In this document: piece after piece, positions 27,101-35,823 of the stretch
How positions within the stretch are numbered: the stretch's first letter is position 1
Layout of the letters: every line of letters begins with the position of its first letter
Assembly: GCA_934095865.1 (NCBI GenBank)
Contig: CAKOKU010000005.1
Location: 1-64,000, forward strand
DNA length: 64,000 nt
From: an uncultured Bacilli bacterium
GTDB lineage: Bacteria; Bacillota_I; Bacilli_A; RF39; UBA660
Direction of reading: 5' to 3'
Made by a program: the position numbers and the translations under genes
The notes under the pieces: model-generated
Databases searched by the model: none
What the model saw: only the letters and a program-made list of their open reading frames with translations
What the model was told of the DNA's origin: nothing

Positions 27101-27194
27101 TTATAAAAAATACATTGAAACTTTATTTAATTTAAATGTTGAAACATATCTTTACTCAATAATTGATAGTCAACTAGTAAAATTAGATGTATAA
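24081..27194 (+). CDS. addA: AddA, helicase-nuclease subunit A
   Basis: AddA is a UvrD-type 3'-5' helicase with a C-terminal nuclease domain and partners AddB. Visible motifs: Q-motif WTSEQSEAI, Walker A SAGAGSGKTAVLSERV, motif II LIDEYQDTNDIQ, motif III VGDIKQSIYRFRNA, motif V TIHASKGLEYP and motif VI FYVALTRAREKM. The nuclease shows VDYKLKNTKDDAYLQQLRGY near the end. The 1037-residue length is slightly short of Bacillus AddA (1232). ATG 24081 is preferred over ATGs at 24072 and 24075, because AGGAG ends at 24071. It overlaps the addB 3' end, so the two are translated together. Confidence 0.95.
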   Translation: MPKWTSEQSEAIYKKGTNIIVSAGAGSGKTAVLSERVLEHVKSGISVNRLLVLTFTNAAAAEMKARIRAKIRKVPELKDELDKVDIAYITTFDSFALSMVKKYSNYLNLSKNINIIDESIITLKKYEILEQLFNTRYEAKDELFLKLINDFTVKDDKEIFKAVLSLYAKLENRYDTKDYLDTYLENYYSAENIEKIITAYFSLIKSRIEVLEDTIDNLSHYTDNTFMDKLYEVVNPLLTAKDYAEIRLTVYNISKLPILRGATDEVKKIKEEVKAIIDEVKTLVKYNTLDEIKTTLNATKDYAAALISLIKELDLKFGQFKKENNAYDFIDIAKMAIDILKRFPDIREEIKDTYYEILIDEYQDTNDIQDIFISLIESNNVYMVGDIKQSIYRFRNANPNLFKSKYDAYAKNDNGIKIDLNKNFRSRSEVLDNINMMFIHFMDDFIGGADYLDGHQMVFGLTPYNDVTLENYAMDVLNYHLDKDFKFSKDEVEVFTVARDIEQKVKNGFLIMDKETCQKRKVNYSDFVILMDRSSKFGLYKKIFEYLNIPLTIYRDQALTDTFDISIIKNIYNLLILIKNKDFGVMFSYSFMAVARSYLFNMTDKDILKIINERSYADTKIYAILYNLAKKLDSMTNSELYMEIINQFGFYDAFIKTGNVSEHLVTIDAIRKIVESTQNFGYTPYDFLQYLNMVYEEGLDIKLALNKDANNSVKIMTIHASKGLEYPICYFTGLSKRFNIDDLKNKFYYDNSLGFVIPYVNGGIYNTVVKTLLKNKYILEEIAERIRLFYVALTRAREKMILVGDFEKNELTYYNQGVVDNETRSNYRSFSDMLNSIYDNLRPYIKNIDLDTLGLTMEYNLTKKKSLEDISKSSGNIIKVEEPNYDTHLITNEQYSKEVHLLQTKEEKKNIALGIRMHYLFEITDFKSPNYDDFDAFEMHCVANFINCGILDGTEKTYKEYEFIYTNGDIEYHGIIDLLLIKDNTAVIVDYKLKNTKDDAYLQQLRGYKKYIETLFNLNVETYLYSIIDSQLVKLDV

Positions 27195-27206
27195 ATTAAA
27201 GTTTAC

Positions 27207-27251
27207 TTGCTAAATTGGAAAACTTGTGCTATTATAAGGCGCAAAAAGAGG
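27207..27251 (+). promoter_or_regulatory. Promoter and RBS for lipoprotein gene
   Basis: TTGCTA (27207-27212), a 17-bp spacer, and TATTAT (27230-27235) with a TGc extension, then AAAGAGG (27245-27251). This sets the start at 27261 rather than further upstream. Confidence 0.7.
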
Positions 27252-27260
27252 TTGAAATAT

Positions 27261-27812
27261 ATGAAAAAGAAATTGTTAATAATGTTTAGCTGCTTACTAA
27301 TGTTAACTGGATGCAATAATTTTAAAGGCACATGGTGTCGTAGTACAGAAGTTTTTGGAACAATTATTATTACTAAAAAGGATACGACAACAAAACAGTT
27401 GGCCGCTATTGAAGAGGCTATAAAAAATTATGGAAAGTATAAATCATATGATGTTATAGATTCCATTGAAAAAGGAAATACATCAATAACCATTTATTTT
27501 AAAGAAAGCTCTGATGCTGATATTATGGCTACTACTTTAAGTAAATTAAGTGGTATTGATAAAATTGAAAAGAAGAGTTTTATTGTAACTAGTGAAAAAT
27601 TAGAAGTAAAGGGTAAGAATAAGTATACTTATAGTACCAATCTAGATAATGTTGATGCTTTAGTTGAAAATGGAACATATAGTCTTGATGAAGATAATAA
27701 GTTGTCGATTGAAGGAGATAGAAATTTCTTCTTAAAAGATAAATTTGTTTGTACTGATGAGGAATGTACAAATATTCTTACTAAAAAAAGTAAAACAAAT
27801 ACGTGTAAATAA
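27261..27812 (+). CDS. Small lipoprotein of unknown function
   Basis: The 183-residue protein has a clear lipoprotein signal: MKKKLLIMFSCLLMLTGC, with lipobox LTGC placing the lipidated Cys at residue 18. The mature part contains an all-beta and helical mix with a segment KQLAAIEEAIKNYGKYKSYDVI resembling compact alpha/beta domains. Other Cys residues occur in the N-terminal CNNFKGTWCRST and in the C-terminal VCTDEECTN, possibly disulfide-bonded outside the cell. I do not recognise the family. It lies between addA and a conserved unknown gene and has its own promoter. Confidence 0.75.
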   Translation: MKKKLLIMFSCLLMLTGCNNFKGTWCRSTEVFGTIIITKKDTTTKQLAAIEEAIKNYGKYKSYDVIDSIEKGNTSITIYFKESSDADIMATTLSKLSGIDKIEKKSFIVTSEKLEVKGKNKYTYSTNLDNVDALVENGTYSLDEDNKLSIEGDRNFFLKDKFVCTDEECTNILTKKSKTNTCK

Positions 27813-27830
27813 TTCAGGAGGTTTTTAAAT

Positions 27831-28430
27831 ATGAATCATAATTTATCTAAATTTTTCGTACCACTTGTAGTTAGTGATGAAGCCGAAGAAAAGAGTATTA
27901 AACTTTTAAGAGAATATTTATTAGGGATGAATAAAATTTTAGATGAAGAGGCTGTTCAAACTATCAATCGAAATGATGGTCAATTACGTAATTTCAGTAT
28001 TAGGAGAAAAGCCAATTATCATTTGTATAGAGTAAAGCAAAAGGAAAAGAAACTGTTCTTAAGATTTAATTTGGAAGGTTACTTAGATTTTCATATGTCG
28101 CGTGGCGATGATGGTATGGGTGGCTTTTATGGACGTAGTGTATTTCCAGAAAAAAACATGGTTATATCTTTAGAAAATTTTGAGGCAGTTTTAAGATCTT
28201 TAGGATTTGTCTATATGTTTGATGTAACCGATGTTCAATTAAATTTATATAGAGAAGGATTAATATCAAATTTAGGCGATGGTATCTTAGTAATTGGTAA
28301 AGATTATCCTAGTTTGGAAAACGAACTTTATGTTCCTGCGTTAAAGAAGCAATTAACTTGCTATGGTGCTGATGAAAAATTAGGCAAAAGCCGTGCAAAA
28401 GTTATTGACTTCCCAGGCCAAAAGGCATAA
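27831..28430 (+). CDS. Conserved-looking cytoplasmic protein of unknown function
   Basis: The 199-residue protein has a strong AGGAGG-type ribosome binding site 18 bases after the lipoprotein gene, so it is probably cotranscribed. It has no signal peptide or membrane segment. Distinct features are the basic stretch FSIRRKANYHLYRVKQKEKK, a Gly/Asp-rich motif RGDDGMGGFYGRS, and hydrophobic strands near the C-terminus (LVIGKDYPSL). It ends KVIDFPGQKA. I do not recognise the fold. The strong RBS suggests good expression. A T-box leader starts about 50 bases after its stop. Confidence 0.65.
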   Translation: MNHNLSKFFVPLVVSDEAEEKSIKLLREYLLGMNKILDEEAVQTINRNDGQLRNFSIRRKANYHLYRVKQKEKKLFLRFNLEGYLDFHMSRGDDGMGGFYGRSVFPEKNMVISLENFEAVLRSLGFVYMFDVTDVQLNLYREGLISNLGDGILVIGKDYPSLENELYVPALKKQLTCYGADEKLGKSRAKVIDFPGQKA

Positions 28431-28477
28431 AATTAGATTAACAATTTTGATTAGGACATGATTGTTTAATAATTTTT

Positions 28478-28645
28478 TATAGAGAGTTTACGGTTGGTGT
28501 AAGTAAATAAAAAGTTAGATAATTACTACCTATGAATTGGCTAGCAAAACTAGTCCGGCTGATGGTCGTTATAGTAATTAAGTAAAAGTAAGGATGGTAC
28601 CGCATTAACATGCTCCTTGTTGAGGACTGTTAGTGCGTTTTTTTA
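28478..28645 (+). promoter_or_regulatory. T-box riboswitch (threonine) upstream of thrS
   Basis: The T-box core AAGGATGGTACCGC (28590-28603) is present. Stem I begins near AGAGAGTTTACGG (about 28481) and stem III is GGCTAG/CTAGTCC (28539-28556). The candidate specifier loop contains ACTACC (28525-28530), both threonine codons. The terminator is CGCATTAACA (28601-28610) with TGTTAGTGCG (28628-28637) and a T run; the antiterminator would use the T-box. Known function: uncharged tRNA-Thr lets transcription continue. Confidence 0.92.
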
Positions 28646-28657
28646 TGGAGGGTAAGT

Positions 28658-30412
28658 ATGATAAATATTAAAGAAGATAAAAATTTAAGTGAATTAAATC
28701 ATTCATGTGCACATTTGATGGCACAAGCAGTAAAACATTTATATCCAAATGCTAAGTTTTGGGTAGGGCCAGTAATAGAAGAAGGATTCTATTATGATAT
28801 GGATTTAGGAGATACAGTTTTAACAGAAGAAGATATTGCCAAAATTGAAAAAGAAATGAAAAAAATAGCTAAAGATGGTAAGAAGATTATTCGTCATGAA
28901 ATAACTAAAGAGGAAGCTTTAGCAATGTTTAAGGATGATCCATATAAAATTGATTTAATCAATAATATGAGTGAAGATGCTGTTATTTCTTGTTATAGTC
29001 AAGGTGATTTTACAGATCTTTGTCGTGGACCTCATGTTGATAATGTTAAATTACTTAAGAATTTTAAATTATTAAAATTTAGTGGCGCATATTATAAAGG
29101 TGATAGCAAAAATAAAGTATTACAAAGAATTTATGGAGTATGTTTTGATACACCTGAAGCTTTGGAAGCTCATTTAAAAGAATTAGAAGAAGCTAAACAA
29201 AGAGATCATAGAAAACTTGGTAAAGATTTAGGTATCTTTATGTTTAGTGATTTAGTAGGTAAGGGCCTTCCAATGTGGTTGCCAAATGGCTTTATTGTTA
29301 GAAGAGCTTTAGTTGATTATATAATGGATAAAGAAATCAATTTAGGATATCTTCATGTTATGACACCATCTTTAGGTAATGTTGAATTATATAAGACTAG
29401 TGGCCATTGGGATCATTATAAAGAAGATATGTTTCCTAAAATGGAACTTGATGATGAAGCTTATGTATTAAGACCAATGAATTGTCCTCATCATATGATG
29501 ATGTTTAAGAATAGATTACATTCTTACCGTGATTTGCCTATCAGAATAGCCGAGATTGCTAATGATTTTAGATATGAAGCCAGTGGTGCGGTTTGCGGTA
29601 TTGAAAGAACAAGAGCTTTTACTCAAAATGATTCCCATATTTTCTGCCGTCCAGATCAAATTGAATCAGAAGTAAAAGGAGTAATTGCTTTAATCTTAGA
29701 TGTTTATAAAGATTTTGGCTTTAAAGATTTCAAGTTTAGATTGTCATTAAGAGATACTAAGAATGTTGATAAGTATTTTGGTAACGATGAATTATGGAAA
29801 AAGAGTGAAAATGCCCTAAGAAATATATTAAAAAATACTGGCCATGAATATTATGAAGCCGAGGGAGAAGCTGCCTTCTATGGGCCAAAGATAGACGTTC
29901 AAGTAAAGAGTGCGATTGGTCATGACGTTACTTTATCTACGGTACAATTAGATTATCAATTACCAGAAAGATTTGAATTAGAATATGTCAATGAAGATAA
30001 TGAAAAAGTAAGACCCGTAGTTATTCATCGCGCTATATTAGGTTCACTTGATAGATTTATTGCTTTCCTTTTAGAAGAGACTAAAGGCTATTTACCATTG
30101 TGGTTATCACCAGTTCAGGTTCAAATAATTCCTGTTAATAATAATTATCACTTAGATTATGCTAAGAAAGTATTTGAAAATTTAAAAGCTAAAGGTCTTA
30201 GAGTTAAATTGGATGATAGAGAAGAAAAAGTTGGTTATAAAATGCGCGAGGCTATTATGGCTAAGAATTCATATATCTTAGTTTTAGGAGATAATGAAAA
30301 AGCTAATGATGCTGTAACTTATAGAACTAGTCAAAGTGAAGAAAAAGTTACTGTATCTTTAGACGAATTTGCCTCTAAATTAATGCAAGAAATAAATCTT
30401 AAAAATAAATAA
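28658..30412 (+). CDS. thrS: Threonyl-tRNA synthetase without TGS domain
   Basis: The enzyme charges tRNA-Thr. The 584-residue sequence starts directly in the editing domain: the HxxxH of NHSCAHLMAQAVKHL is at residues 15-25, with SCYSQGDFTDLCRGPHV later (the Cys-His of the editing site). The usual N-terminal TGS domain (about 60 residues) is absent; full Bacillus ThrS is near 643 residues. Class II motifs are present: motif 2 NDFRYEASG, motif 3 HRAILGSLDRFIAFLL, and zinc ligands in RPMNCPHHMMMF. The C-terminal anticodon-binding domain is complete. It starts at ATG after GGAGGG and is under T-box control. Confidence 0.95.
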   Translation: MINIKEDKNLSELNHSCAHLMAQAVKHLYPNAKFWVGPVIEEGFYYDMDLGDTVLTEEDIAKIEKEMKKIAKDGKKIIRHEITKEEALAMFKDDPYKIDLINNMSEDAVISCYSQGDFTDLCRGPHVDNVKLLKNFKLLKFSGAYYKGDSKNKVLQRIYGVCFDTPEALEAHLKELEEAKQRDHRKLGKDLGIFMFSDLVGKGLPMWLPNGFIVRRALVDYIMDKEINLGYLHVMTPSLGNVELYKTSGHWDHYKEDMFPKMELDDEAYVLRPMNCPHHMMMFKNRLHSYRDLPIRIAEIANDFRYEASGAVCGIERTRAFTQNDSHIFCRPDQIESEVKGVIALILDVYKDFGFKDFKFRLSLRDTKNVDKYFGNDELWKKSENALRNILKNTGHEYYEAEGEAAFYGPKIDVQVKSAIGHDVTLSTVQLDYQLPERFELEYVNEDNEKVRPVVIHRAILGSLDRFIAFLLEETKGYLPLWLSPVQVQIIPVNNNYHLDYAKKVFENLKAKGLRVKLDDREEKVGYKMREAIMAKNSYILVLGDNEKANDAVTYRTSQSEEKVTVSLDEFASKLMQEINLKNK

Positions 30413-30428
30413 TAAATATTTGCTTGAG

Positions 30429-30452
30429 AAGAGATAGCTAATCTCTTTTTTT
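30429..30452 (+). terminator. Intrinsic terminator after thrS
   Basis: AAGAGAT (30429-30435), loop AGCTA, ATCTCTT (30441-30447), then TTTTT. Confidence 0.8.
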
Positions 30453-30504
30453 CGTGGCGCTTCTTGCTTGGTGTGTTTTAGAAATAATGATTATTTACTT
30501 TTTA

Positions 30505-30534
30505 TTGTCATTTTGTTTTTAATTTTGATATAAT
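30505..30534 (+). promoter_or_regulatory. Promoter of Nudix-like gene
   Basis: TTGTCA (30505-30510), an 18-bp spacer and TATAAT (30529-30534) with TGa extension. Confidence 0.65.
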
Positions 30535-30556
30535 TTGATTAAGAAAGAATGGTATT

Positions 30557-30979
30557 ATGGAAAGAAGACATGCAATAATAGTAATTAGGAATAGTAATGG
30601 CGAGGTATTACAATATTATGATAAAGTTTGGGATTGCTATTTATTTTTAAACTGTAAAGTAATGGATATGGATGATAATGAAGCAATTAAGAAAACTGTA
30701 AAAGATTTTTTAAAGACAGAAGTTACTACCATAGATTATAAATTTGATAGAGTACATTCAAAATATTCAGTTAAAGATAAGATAATCAAAGAATATCATC
30801 ATTACTTTTATTTAGTAGATATTGACAAACAAGAAGATGTAGAAAAACAAAAAGAATTTGTTGTTAATGATATTAAGTTTAAATGGTTTAGCTATGAAGA
30901 GTTAATGCAAGATGAACGAATTAAAACAATTAACGCAGATATTGTTGGATTTGTAAAAGAAATGTTAGAGAAAAATTAG
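30557..30979 (+). CDS. Nudix-fold protein with degenerate catalytic box
   Basis: The 140-residue protein follows the Nudix hydrolase outline: an N-terminal strand RRHAIIVIRNSNGEVLQY, a central helix and strands VHSKYSVKDKIIKEYHHYFYLVDI. The C-terminal part FKWFSYEELMQDERI is very Nudix-like. However, the position of the catalytic box (GX5EX7REUXEEXGU) reads NCKVMDMDDNEAIKKTVKDF, which lacks the Gly and most of the REUXEE acidic residues. It may be a catalytically dead binder, or a distinct fold member. It has its own promoter and precedes trmB. Confidence 0.6.
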   Translation: MERRHAIIVIRNSNGEVLQYYDKVWDCYLFLNCKVMDMDDNEAIKKTVKDFLKTEVTTIDYKFDRVHSKYSVKDKIIKEYHHYFYLVDIDKQEDVEKQKEFVVNDIKFKWFSYEELMQDERIKTINADIVGFVKEMLEKN

Positions 30980-31044
30980 GTAATTCTTTTCTAAAAATTG
31001 AAAATATGGTAAGATATAACAAGTAAAAAAGAAGGAGAACTTTC

Positions 31045-31683
31045 ATGGAGTATATTGAAATAAAAAATGCTTCTCGCATTGTAAATAATTCTAATTATGT
31101 CGTAAATAATCCCGAAAAAAATATTGGCTCATGGCATAGTGTTTTTAACAATAATAATCCTATTTGCATTGAAATTGGTATGGGGCGTGGTGATTTTATT
31201 ATTGAAATGGCCAAATTAAATCCTAAAGTAAATTATATTGGAATAGAGATTAATGCCTCGCAAATGGTAAGTGCCGTAAGAATTTTAGATAAAGCTAAAT
31301 TTACTAATTTAAAACTAATTAATATGGATGCTACTTATTTAGATCGAGTATTTAAAAAAGAAATAGATACAATATATCTTACTTTTCCAGAGCCTTGGCC
31401 TAAAGGACATGATGAAAAACGTCGTCTTACTCATACTAGTTATTTAAAGTTATATGATAAAATTTTTAAAAAGAATAAACATATAATCTTAAAAACAGAT
31501 AATAAAGGTTATTTTGCTTATTCTCTAATGAGTTTATCTCAATATTGGTATGTTTTTGATCGCGTAAGTTTAGATTTACATCATGAAGAAAAGCCAATAA
31601 ATAATGTTTTAACTAATTATGAGAAGCAATATCAAAAAGAAGGAAGACCAATTTATTATTTAGATGCTAGTTTTGAAAATTAG
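31045..31683 (+). CDS. trmB: tRNA (guanine-N7-)-methyltransferase TrmB
   Basis: The enzyme makes m7G46 in tRNA. It is 212 residues, the typical family length. The SAM-binding motif EIGMGRGDFIIEMA (residues about 40-53) is followed by IGIEINASQM, and the strongly conserved TrmB motif FPEPWPKGHDEKRRLTH (about residues 112-128) is present. A C-terminal SxNVLTNYEKQYQKEGRPIYYL-type block matches substrate-binding elements. A GGAG ribosome binding site precedes the ATG. It stands alone between the Nudix-like gene and the rpsO leader. Confidence 0.95.
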   Translation: MEYIEIKNASRIVNNSNYVVNNPEKNIGSWHSVFNNNNPICIEIGMGRGDFIIEMAKLNPKVNYIGIEINASQMVSAVRILDKAKFTNLKLINMDATYLDRVFKKEIDTIYLTFPEPWPKGHDEKRRLTHTSYLKLYDKIFKKNKHIILKTDNKGYFAYSLMSLSQYWYVFDRVSLDLHHEEKPINNVLTNYEKQYQKEGRPIYYLDASFEN

Positions 31684-31699
31684 GACTTGCTTTTTAGAT

Positions 31700-31804
31700 A
31701 AAAATAACATAAAATATTTAGGAAAGTTTATTCATGGCTTAAACCAGGTACTCTTCGGATTTTAGCTAAGATTAAACAGATAATTATAGGAAGGAAGAGA
31801 AATT
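31700..31804 (+). promoter_or_regulatory. Candidate structured leader of rpsO
   Basis: The region contains an imperfect hairpin around TGGCTTAAACC...ATTTTAGCTA (about 31734-31769) before AGGAAGG and the S15 start. Ribosomal protein S15 genes often carry autoregulatory leaders in this position; no known class is matched with certainty. Confidence 0.35.
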
Positions 31805-32071
31805 ATGGCAGTTTCAAAAGAAACAAAGGCTAAATTAGTTAAAGAATTTGGTAAGGATAAAGGTTGCGGTGCTACTGAAGCTCAAATTGCTATTCTTACA
31901 TATGAAATTAACGATTTAACAGAACATCTAAAAACTCATATTCATGACTATCATTCAAAAAGAGGTTTACTTATGAAGGTAGGTAAAAGAAGAAGTTTAT
32001 TAGATTACTTAAAAGCAAACGATGTAGTTAGTTACAGAGAAACTATTAAGAAATTAAATATTAGAAAATAA
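31805..32071 (+). CDS. rpsO: Ribosomal protein S15
   Basis: S15 binds 16S rRNA early in assembly of the platform of the 30S subunit. The 88-residue length is exact for the family. Diagnostic pieces are [41 protein letters not shown] and [22 protein letters not shown]. The start follows GGAAGGAAG. Its terminator separates it from pnp, the usual Firmicute partner, so readthrough or processing may govern pnp expression. Confidence 0.98.
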   Translation: MAVSKETKAKLVKEFGKDKGCGATEAQIAILTYEINDLTEHLKTHIHDYHSKRGLLMKVGKRRSLLDYLKANDVVSYRETIKKLNIRK

Positions 32072-32096
32072 GCACTTAATTATGGTGCTTTTTTTC
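32070..32096 (+). terminator. Hairpin between rpsO and pnp
   Basis: AAGCAC (32070-32075) and GTGCTT (32085-32090), loop TTAATTATG, then seven T. Probably an intrinsic terminator with partial readthrough. Confidence 0.75.
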
Positions 32097-32145
32097 TAAG
32101 TAAGTTATAATTAAGACATAATTTAAATTGAATTAGGAGTAAAAA

Positions 32146-34275
32146 ATGGAAAAAAGAGTATTTGAATATGATTTTTTAGGTAAAAAATTGGTGGTAGAAG
32201 CCGGTGCTTATGCTAAACAAGCTAATGCCGCAGTGTTGGTAAGATATGGTGATACTGTTGTATTGACGGCTGTTGTTATGGGTAATACACCTATAACTCA
32301 AGATTTCTTTCCTTTAACAGTTTTATATCAAGAAAGATTGTATGCCGTTGGTAAAATACCTGGTGGTTTTATTAAGAGAGAAGGGCGTCCAACGGATGCA
32401 GCAACTTTAACAGCACGTTTAATAGATAGACCAATTCGCCCGATGTTTGATGAAAACTTCCGTAATGAAGTTCAAGTAATTAATACTGTATTATCTGTTG
32501 ATCCTGATAATTCGCCAGAAATGACAGCAATGTTTGCTTCCAGCCTTGCTTTATCAATTTCTAATATTCCATTTGATGGACCAATTGCTGGGGTTGTTGT
32601 TGGTAAGGTAGATGGTAAGTATATAATTAATCCAGATACAAAGCAAAATGAAGTTACAACTATAAATTTAACAGTTGCTGGTAGTAAAGATGCTATTTGT
32701 ATGGTTGAGGCTGGTGCGAAAGAAGCTAGTGAAAAAGAAATGTTAGAAGCTTTGATGTTTGGGCATGAAGAGATTAAGAAACTATGTGCTTTCCAACAAA
32801 AAATTGTTGGTGAAATAGGTCAAGAAAAAGTAGTAGTTGACTTAGCTTCAATTGATAAAGAATTAGAAAGTCAAGTAAGAAGCTATGCAACCCAAAATAT
32901 GTTTAATTGCTTTGAAGTAAAGGGTAAGCTTGCTCAGTATGAAGCAATTAGCAAGGTTAAAGAAGCGACTATTGGTCATTTTGCTGAAATTTATGCCGGC
33001 AATCCTAATATAGATAGTATTTTGAAAGATGTTAAAAAATTAGTAGATAAAATCGAAGGCGAGAGCATCAGAGAGCTTATTACGAAGAAAAAAGTTCGTC
33101 CAGATGGTCGTAAGATGGATGAAATAAGGCCTTTAAGTGCAGAAGTTGATATTTTGCCACGTACTCATGGTTCCGCAGTGTTTACAAGAGGTGAAACTCA
33201 AGCACTTGCTACTACAACCCTTGGAGCATTAGGAGAACACCAAATCTTAGATGGTTTAGGTTTGGAAGATACAAAACGTTTTATGTTGCATTATAATTTC
33301 CCAGCTTTCTGCGTTGGCGAGGTTGGCCGCTATGGTTCACCTGGTCGTCGTGAGATTGGTCATGGAGCTTTAGGTGAAAGAGCTTTGTTACAAGTAATGC
33401 CAAGTGAAGAGGAATTCCCTTATACTGTCCGCGTTGTATCTGAGGTTTTAGAGTCAAACGGTTCTTCATCTCAAGCTACTATTTGTGCTGGTTGTATGTC
33501 ATTGATGGCTGCGGGCGTTCCTATTAAAGCTCCTGTTGCTGGTATTGCCATGGGTCTTATAACATCTACTGATGGTAAAAAATATACTATATTAACAGAT
33601 ATTCAAGGTTTAGAAGATCATATGGGAGATATGGACTTTAAAGTAGCAGGAACTAAAAAAGGTATTACGGCCTTACAAATGGATATTAAAATAAAAGGGG
33701 TAACTGAAGATATTTTAAAGAAAGCACTAGCTCAAGCAAAAAAAGCCCGTTTACAAGTTTTAGATGTTATGACATCAGCTATTAGTGGTGTTCGTAAGGA
33801 GTTGTCTCCATATGCACCAAAAATAGAAACATTTATAATTAATCCTGAAAAAATAAAAGATGTAATTGGTCGTGGTGGCGAGATGATTACTAAAATTATT
33901 TTAGAATGTAGCAATGTAAAGACAGTAAATGATAAAGATGCTGTTAAGGTTGACCTTGAAGATGATGGGCATGTAATTATCTATCATCAAAATCAAGATG
34001 TTATTAATCTAACAAAAGAACGTATTTTATCCGTAGTAAAAGAAGTAGAAGTTGGCAAAGTCTATGAGGGTAAAATTACTAAGGTTGAGTCGTTTGGATG
34101 CTTTGTTGAATTGTGGCCAGGAGTTGAAGGGTTATGCCATGTTTCACAACTTGATAAGAAACGAGTTGAAAATCCAAAGGACTTATTTAAAGTCGGTGAT
34201 GAGATTACAGTTAAATCTTTAGGTTATGATAATAAGGGACGTTTAAATCTTTCTAGAAAAGAAACATTAAAGTAA
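32146..34275 (+). CDS. pnp: Polynucleotide phosphorylase (PNPase)
   Basis: This 3'-5' exoribonuclease degrades and tails RNA with phosphate as co-substrate. The 709-residue protein contains two RNase PH domains (about residues 10-215 and 310-545), with the [13 protein letters not shown] start of the second one. The [15 protein letters not shown] catalytic region is present, as is the KH domain [15 protein letters not shown] (about 562-577). A C-terminal S1 domain ([20 protein letters not shown]) ends in [10 protein letters not shown]. All domains of a complete enzyme are present. It follows rpsO, as in most Firmicutes. Confidence 0.98.
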   Translation: MEKRVFEYDFLGKKLVVEAGAYAKQANAAVLVRYGDTVVLTAVVMGNTPITQDFFPLTVLYQERLYAVGKIPGGFIKREGRPTDAATLTARLIDRPIRPMFDENFRNEVQVINTVLSVDPDNSPEMTAMFASSLALSISNIPFDGPIAGVVVGKVDGKYIINPDTKQNEVTTINLTVAGSKDAICMVEAGAKEASEKEMLEALMFGHEEIKKLCAFQQKIVGEIGQEKVVVDLASIDKELESQVRSYATQNMFNCFEVKGKLAQYEAISKVKEATIGHFAEIYAGNPNIDSILKDVKKLVDKIEGESIRELITKKKVRPDGRKMDEIRPLSAEVDILPRTHGSAVFTRGETQALATTTLGALGEHQILDGLGLEDTKRFMLHYNFPAFCVGEVGRYGSPGRREIGHGALGERALLQVMPSEEEFPYTVRVVSEVLESNGSSSQATICAGCMSLMAAGVPIKAPVAGIAMGLITSTDGKKYTILTDIQGLEDHMGDMDFKVAGTKKGITALQMDIKIKGVTEDILKKALAQAKKARLQVLDVMTSAISGVRKELSPYAPKIETFIINPEKIKDVIGRGGEMITKIILECSNVKTVNDKDAVKVDLEDDGHVIIYHQNQDVINLTKERILSVVKEVEVGKVYEGKITKVESFGCFVELWPGVEGLCHVSQLDKKRVENPKDLFKVGDEITVKSLGYDNKGRLNLSRKETLK

Positions 34276-34281
34276 AAAAAG

Positions 34282-34323
34282 AAAAGTAGAAGCAAGAAAT
34301 TTAAATATTCTTATTCTACTTTT
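34282..34323. terminator. Bidirectional terminator between pnp and the methyltransferase
   Basis: AAAAGTAGAA (34282-34291) pairs with TTCTACTTTT (34313-34322); A-rich on one side and T-rich on the other, so it can serve both converging genes. Confidence 0.75.
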
Positions 34324-35100
34324 TTAATTTTCTCTTTTTTGAACAATATCAACAACGTGTCTTGATAAGCCTAAATATTCATAATTTTGGGCACGGGACA
34401 AATGAAACTTTAATAAAAGATTAAATTCTTCAGTATCCATTTTATTAAGGTTAAGTCTGAAATATTCAATTGGTCCTTCTTGACTAAAAATTGTAACTCT
34501 TTTTAGATTGCAGATTTTATTATACTTGTTAATATCATTTAGAGTGTCAAAGAAATATAAATTGTTAGGATTATCTTTGATAATAAAATTGTCATCTAAA
34601 TTATTTTGTTCATTTTTTATATTTTGATCAAGAAAGCCGTGTTTTAAAACTGCGAAATCATTTAGACAGTAAACTATCATGAGATAGCCGTTTTTCTTTA
34701 AATGTTTACTAGCTTCTTTAATGGCTTTAATTTTGTCATTTTTACTTAGGTGATAGATGGGGCCGAATAATAAAATTAAATCATATTGTTTATTTTTTAA
34801 CATTTCTAAATTTAGAGCATTACCCAGGTAAGTTTTGATTTTGCTACTTTTAGCTTCAATCATTTTTAGATTATGCTTAACTAGTTCTACGGCGGTAACA
34901 TCGTAGCCTTTGGTCTCTAAATATAAACTATATTTTCCTGTACCAGCACCAACGTCTAGAATTTGAGGATTTTCCAGCTTTTTTATAATATCTTCTATAA
35001 ATTTAGTTGTTGTCAAAAATTCAAATTGACCATGTTTAGTATTTAATCTTTTGTCCTCATTGAATTTATTATAGTAATTAGTTAAATTGTCTTCTAGCAT
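34324..35100 (-). CDS. Class I SAM-dependent methyltransferase, substrate unknown
   Basis: The 258-residue protein has the Rossmann methyltransferase motifs LDVGAGTGKYSLYLETKGYD (about residues 48-67), VTAVELVKHNLKMIEA, and an acidic motif followed by LILLFGPIYHLSK in the IV position. It has a C-terminal helical extension of about 60 residues (...YFRLNLNKMDTEEFNLLLKF...) outside the core. It starts 3 bases after the gmk stop, so the two are one operon on the minus strand. Substrate is unknown; small-molecule or RNA methylation are both possible. Confidence 0.85.
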   Translation of the reverse strand: MLEDNLTNYYNKFNEDKRLNTKHGQFEFLTTTKFIEDIIKKLENPQILDVGAGTGKYSLYLETKGYDVTAVELVKHNLKMIEAKSSKIKTYLGNALNLEMLKNKQYDLILLFGPIYHLSKNDKIKAIKEASKHLKKNGYLMIVYCLNDFAVLKHGFLDQNIKNEQNNLDDNFIIKDNPNNLYFFDTLNDINKYNKICNLKRVTIFSQEGPIEYFRLNLNKMDTEEFNLLLKFHLSRAQNYEYLGLSRHVVDIVQKREN

Positions 35101-35103
35101 AAA

Positions 35104-35787
35104 TTATACTTCTTTAACAGAATTATCAAATTCAACATCGTCTCTTAAGGCTTCGTGAAGTTCTTCTTCTGGATTGCCAGTATAAACCTCTTCAATACGA
35201 CTAACACGTAATCTTTCAGTAATTAAAATACTGTGGACTTTTTCGACGGCATCTTCTAATTTATCATTGATGACAACGTAGTTATAATTGTTATAAGCAT
35301 TAATTTCTTGGTAAGCTTTTTTAAAACGATTAATAATTTTATCTAAATTTTCAGTATTACGTTTTTTCAATCTACGAACTAATTCTTGCATAGATGGTGG
35401 CATTATGAAAATAAAGACCGCGTTAGGATAATTTTCCTTTATTTTTAAAGCTCCTTGAATTTCAATTTCTAAAATAACGTCTTTGCCTTGTTGAAGAAAA
35501 TTATTTATTTTTGATTTTGGGGTACCATAATAATTATCATTGTAAGTAGCGTATTCTAAGAAATCATTATTGGCAATGTGATTTTCAAATTCTTCTTTTG
35601 ATACAAAGAAATAATCAATACCATCGACTTCATTTCCTCTAGGAGCTCTACTTGTCATAGAAATAGATACCCAAAAATTGTGGTAGTAATTTTTTAATTC
35701 GTTGATAATACTATCTTTTCCCGCTCCACTAGGACCACTTAAAACAATAAGGTTGCCTTGCGGTGTTTCTTTTACTATTTTACTCAT
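35104..35787 (-). CDS. gmk: Guanylate kinase
   Basis: Converts GMP to GDP. The P-loop is LSGPSGAGKDSI (a usual variant of GPSGSGKGT with Asp after Lys). The GMP-binding motifs SMTSRAPRGNEVDGIDYFFV are intact, and FIMPPSMQELVRRLKKR is the conserved later helix region. The 227-residue protein has a C-terminal extension past the usual end (IEEVYTGNPEEELHEAL...), about 20 residues longer than typical. It has its own minus-strand promoter and is followed by the methyltransferase gene. Confidence 0.96.
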   Translation of the reverse strand: MSKIVKETPQGNLIVLSGPSGAGKDSIINELKNYYHNFWVSISMTSRAPRGNEVDGIDYFFVSKEEFENHIANNDFLEYATYNDNYYGTPKSKINNFLQQGKDVILEIEIQGALKIKENYPNAVFIFIMPPSMQELVRRLKKRNTENLDKIINRFKKAYQEINAYNNYNYVVINDKLEDAVEKVHSILITERLRVSRIEEVYTGNPEEELHEALRDDVEFDNSVKEV

Positions 35788-35814
35788 AATAAACCTCTTT
35801 CTAAAATTTCATTT

Positions 35815-35823
35815 AGTATAACA
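35815..35823 (-). promoter_or_regulatory. Extended -10 for gmk (minus strand)
   Basis: Reverse complement reads TGTTATACT: TATACT lies at 35815-35820 and the TGt extension at 35821-35823. AGAGG ribosome binding site lies downstream. Confidence 0.6.
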
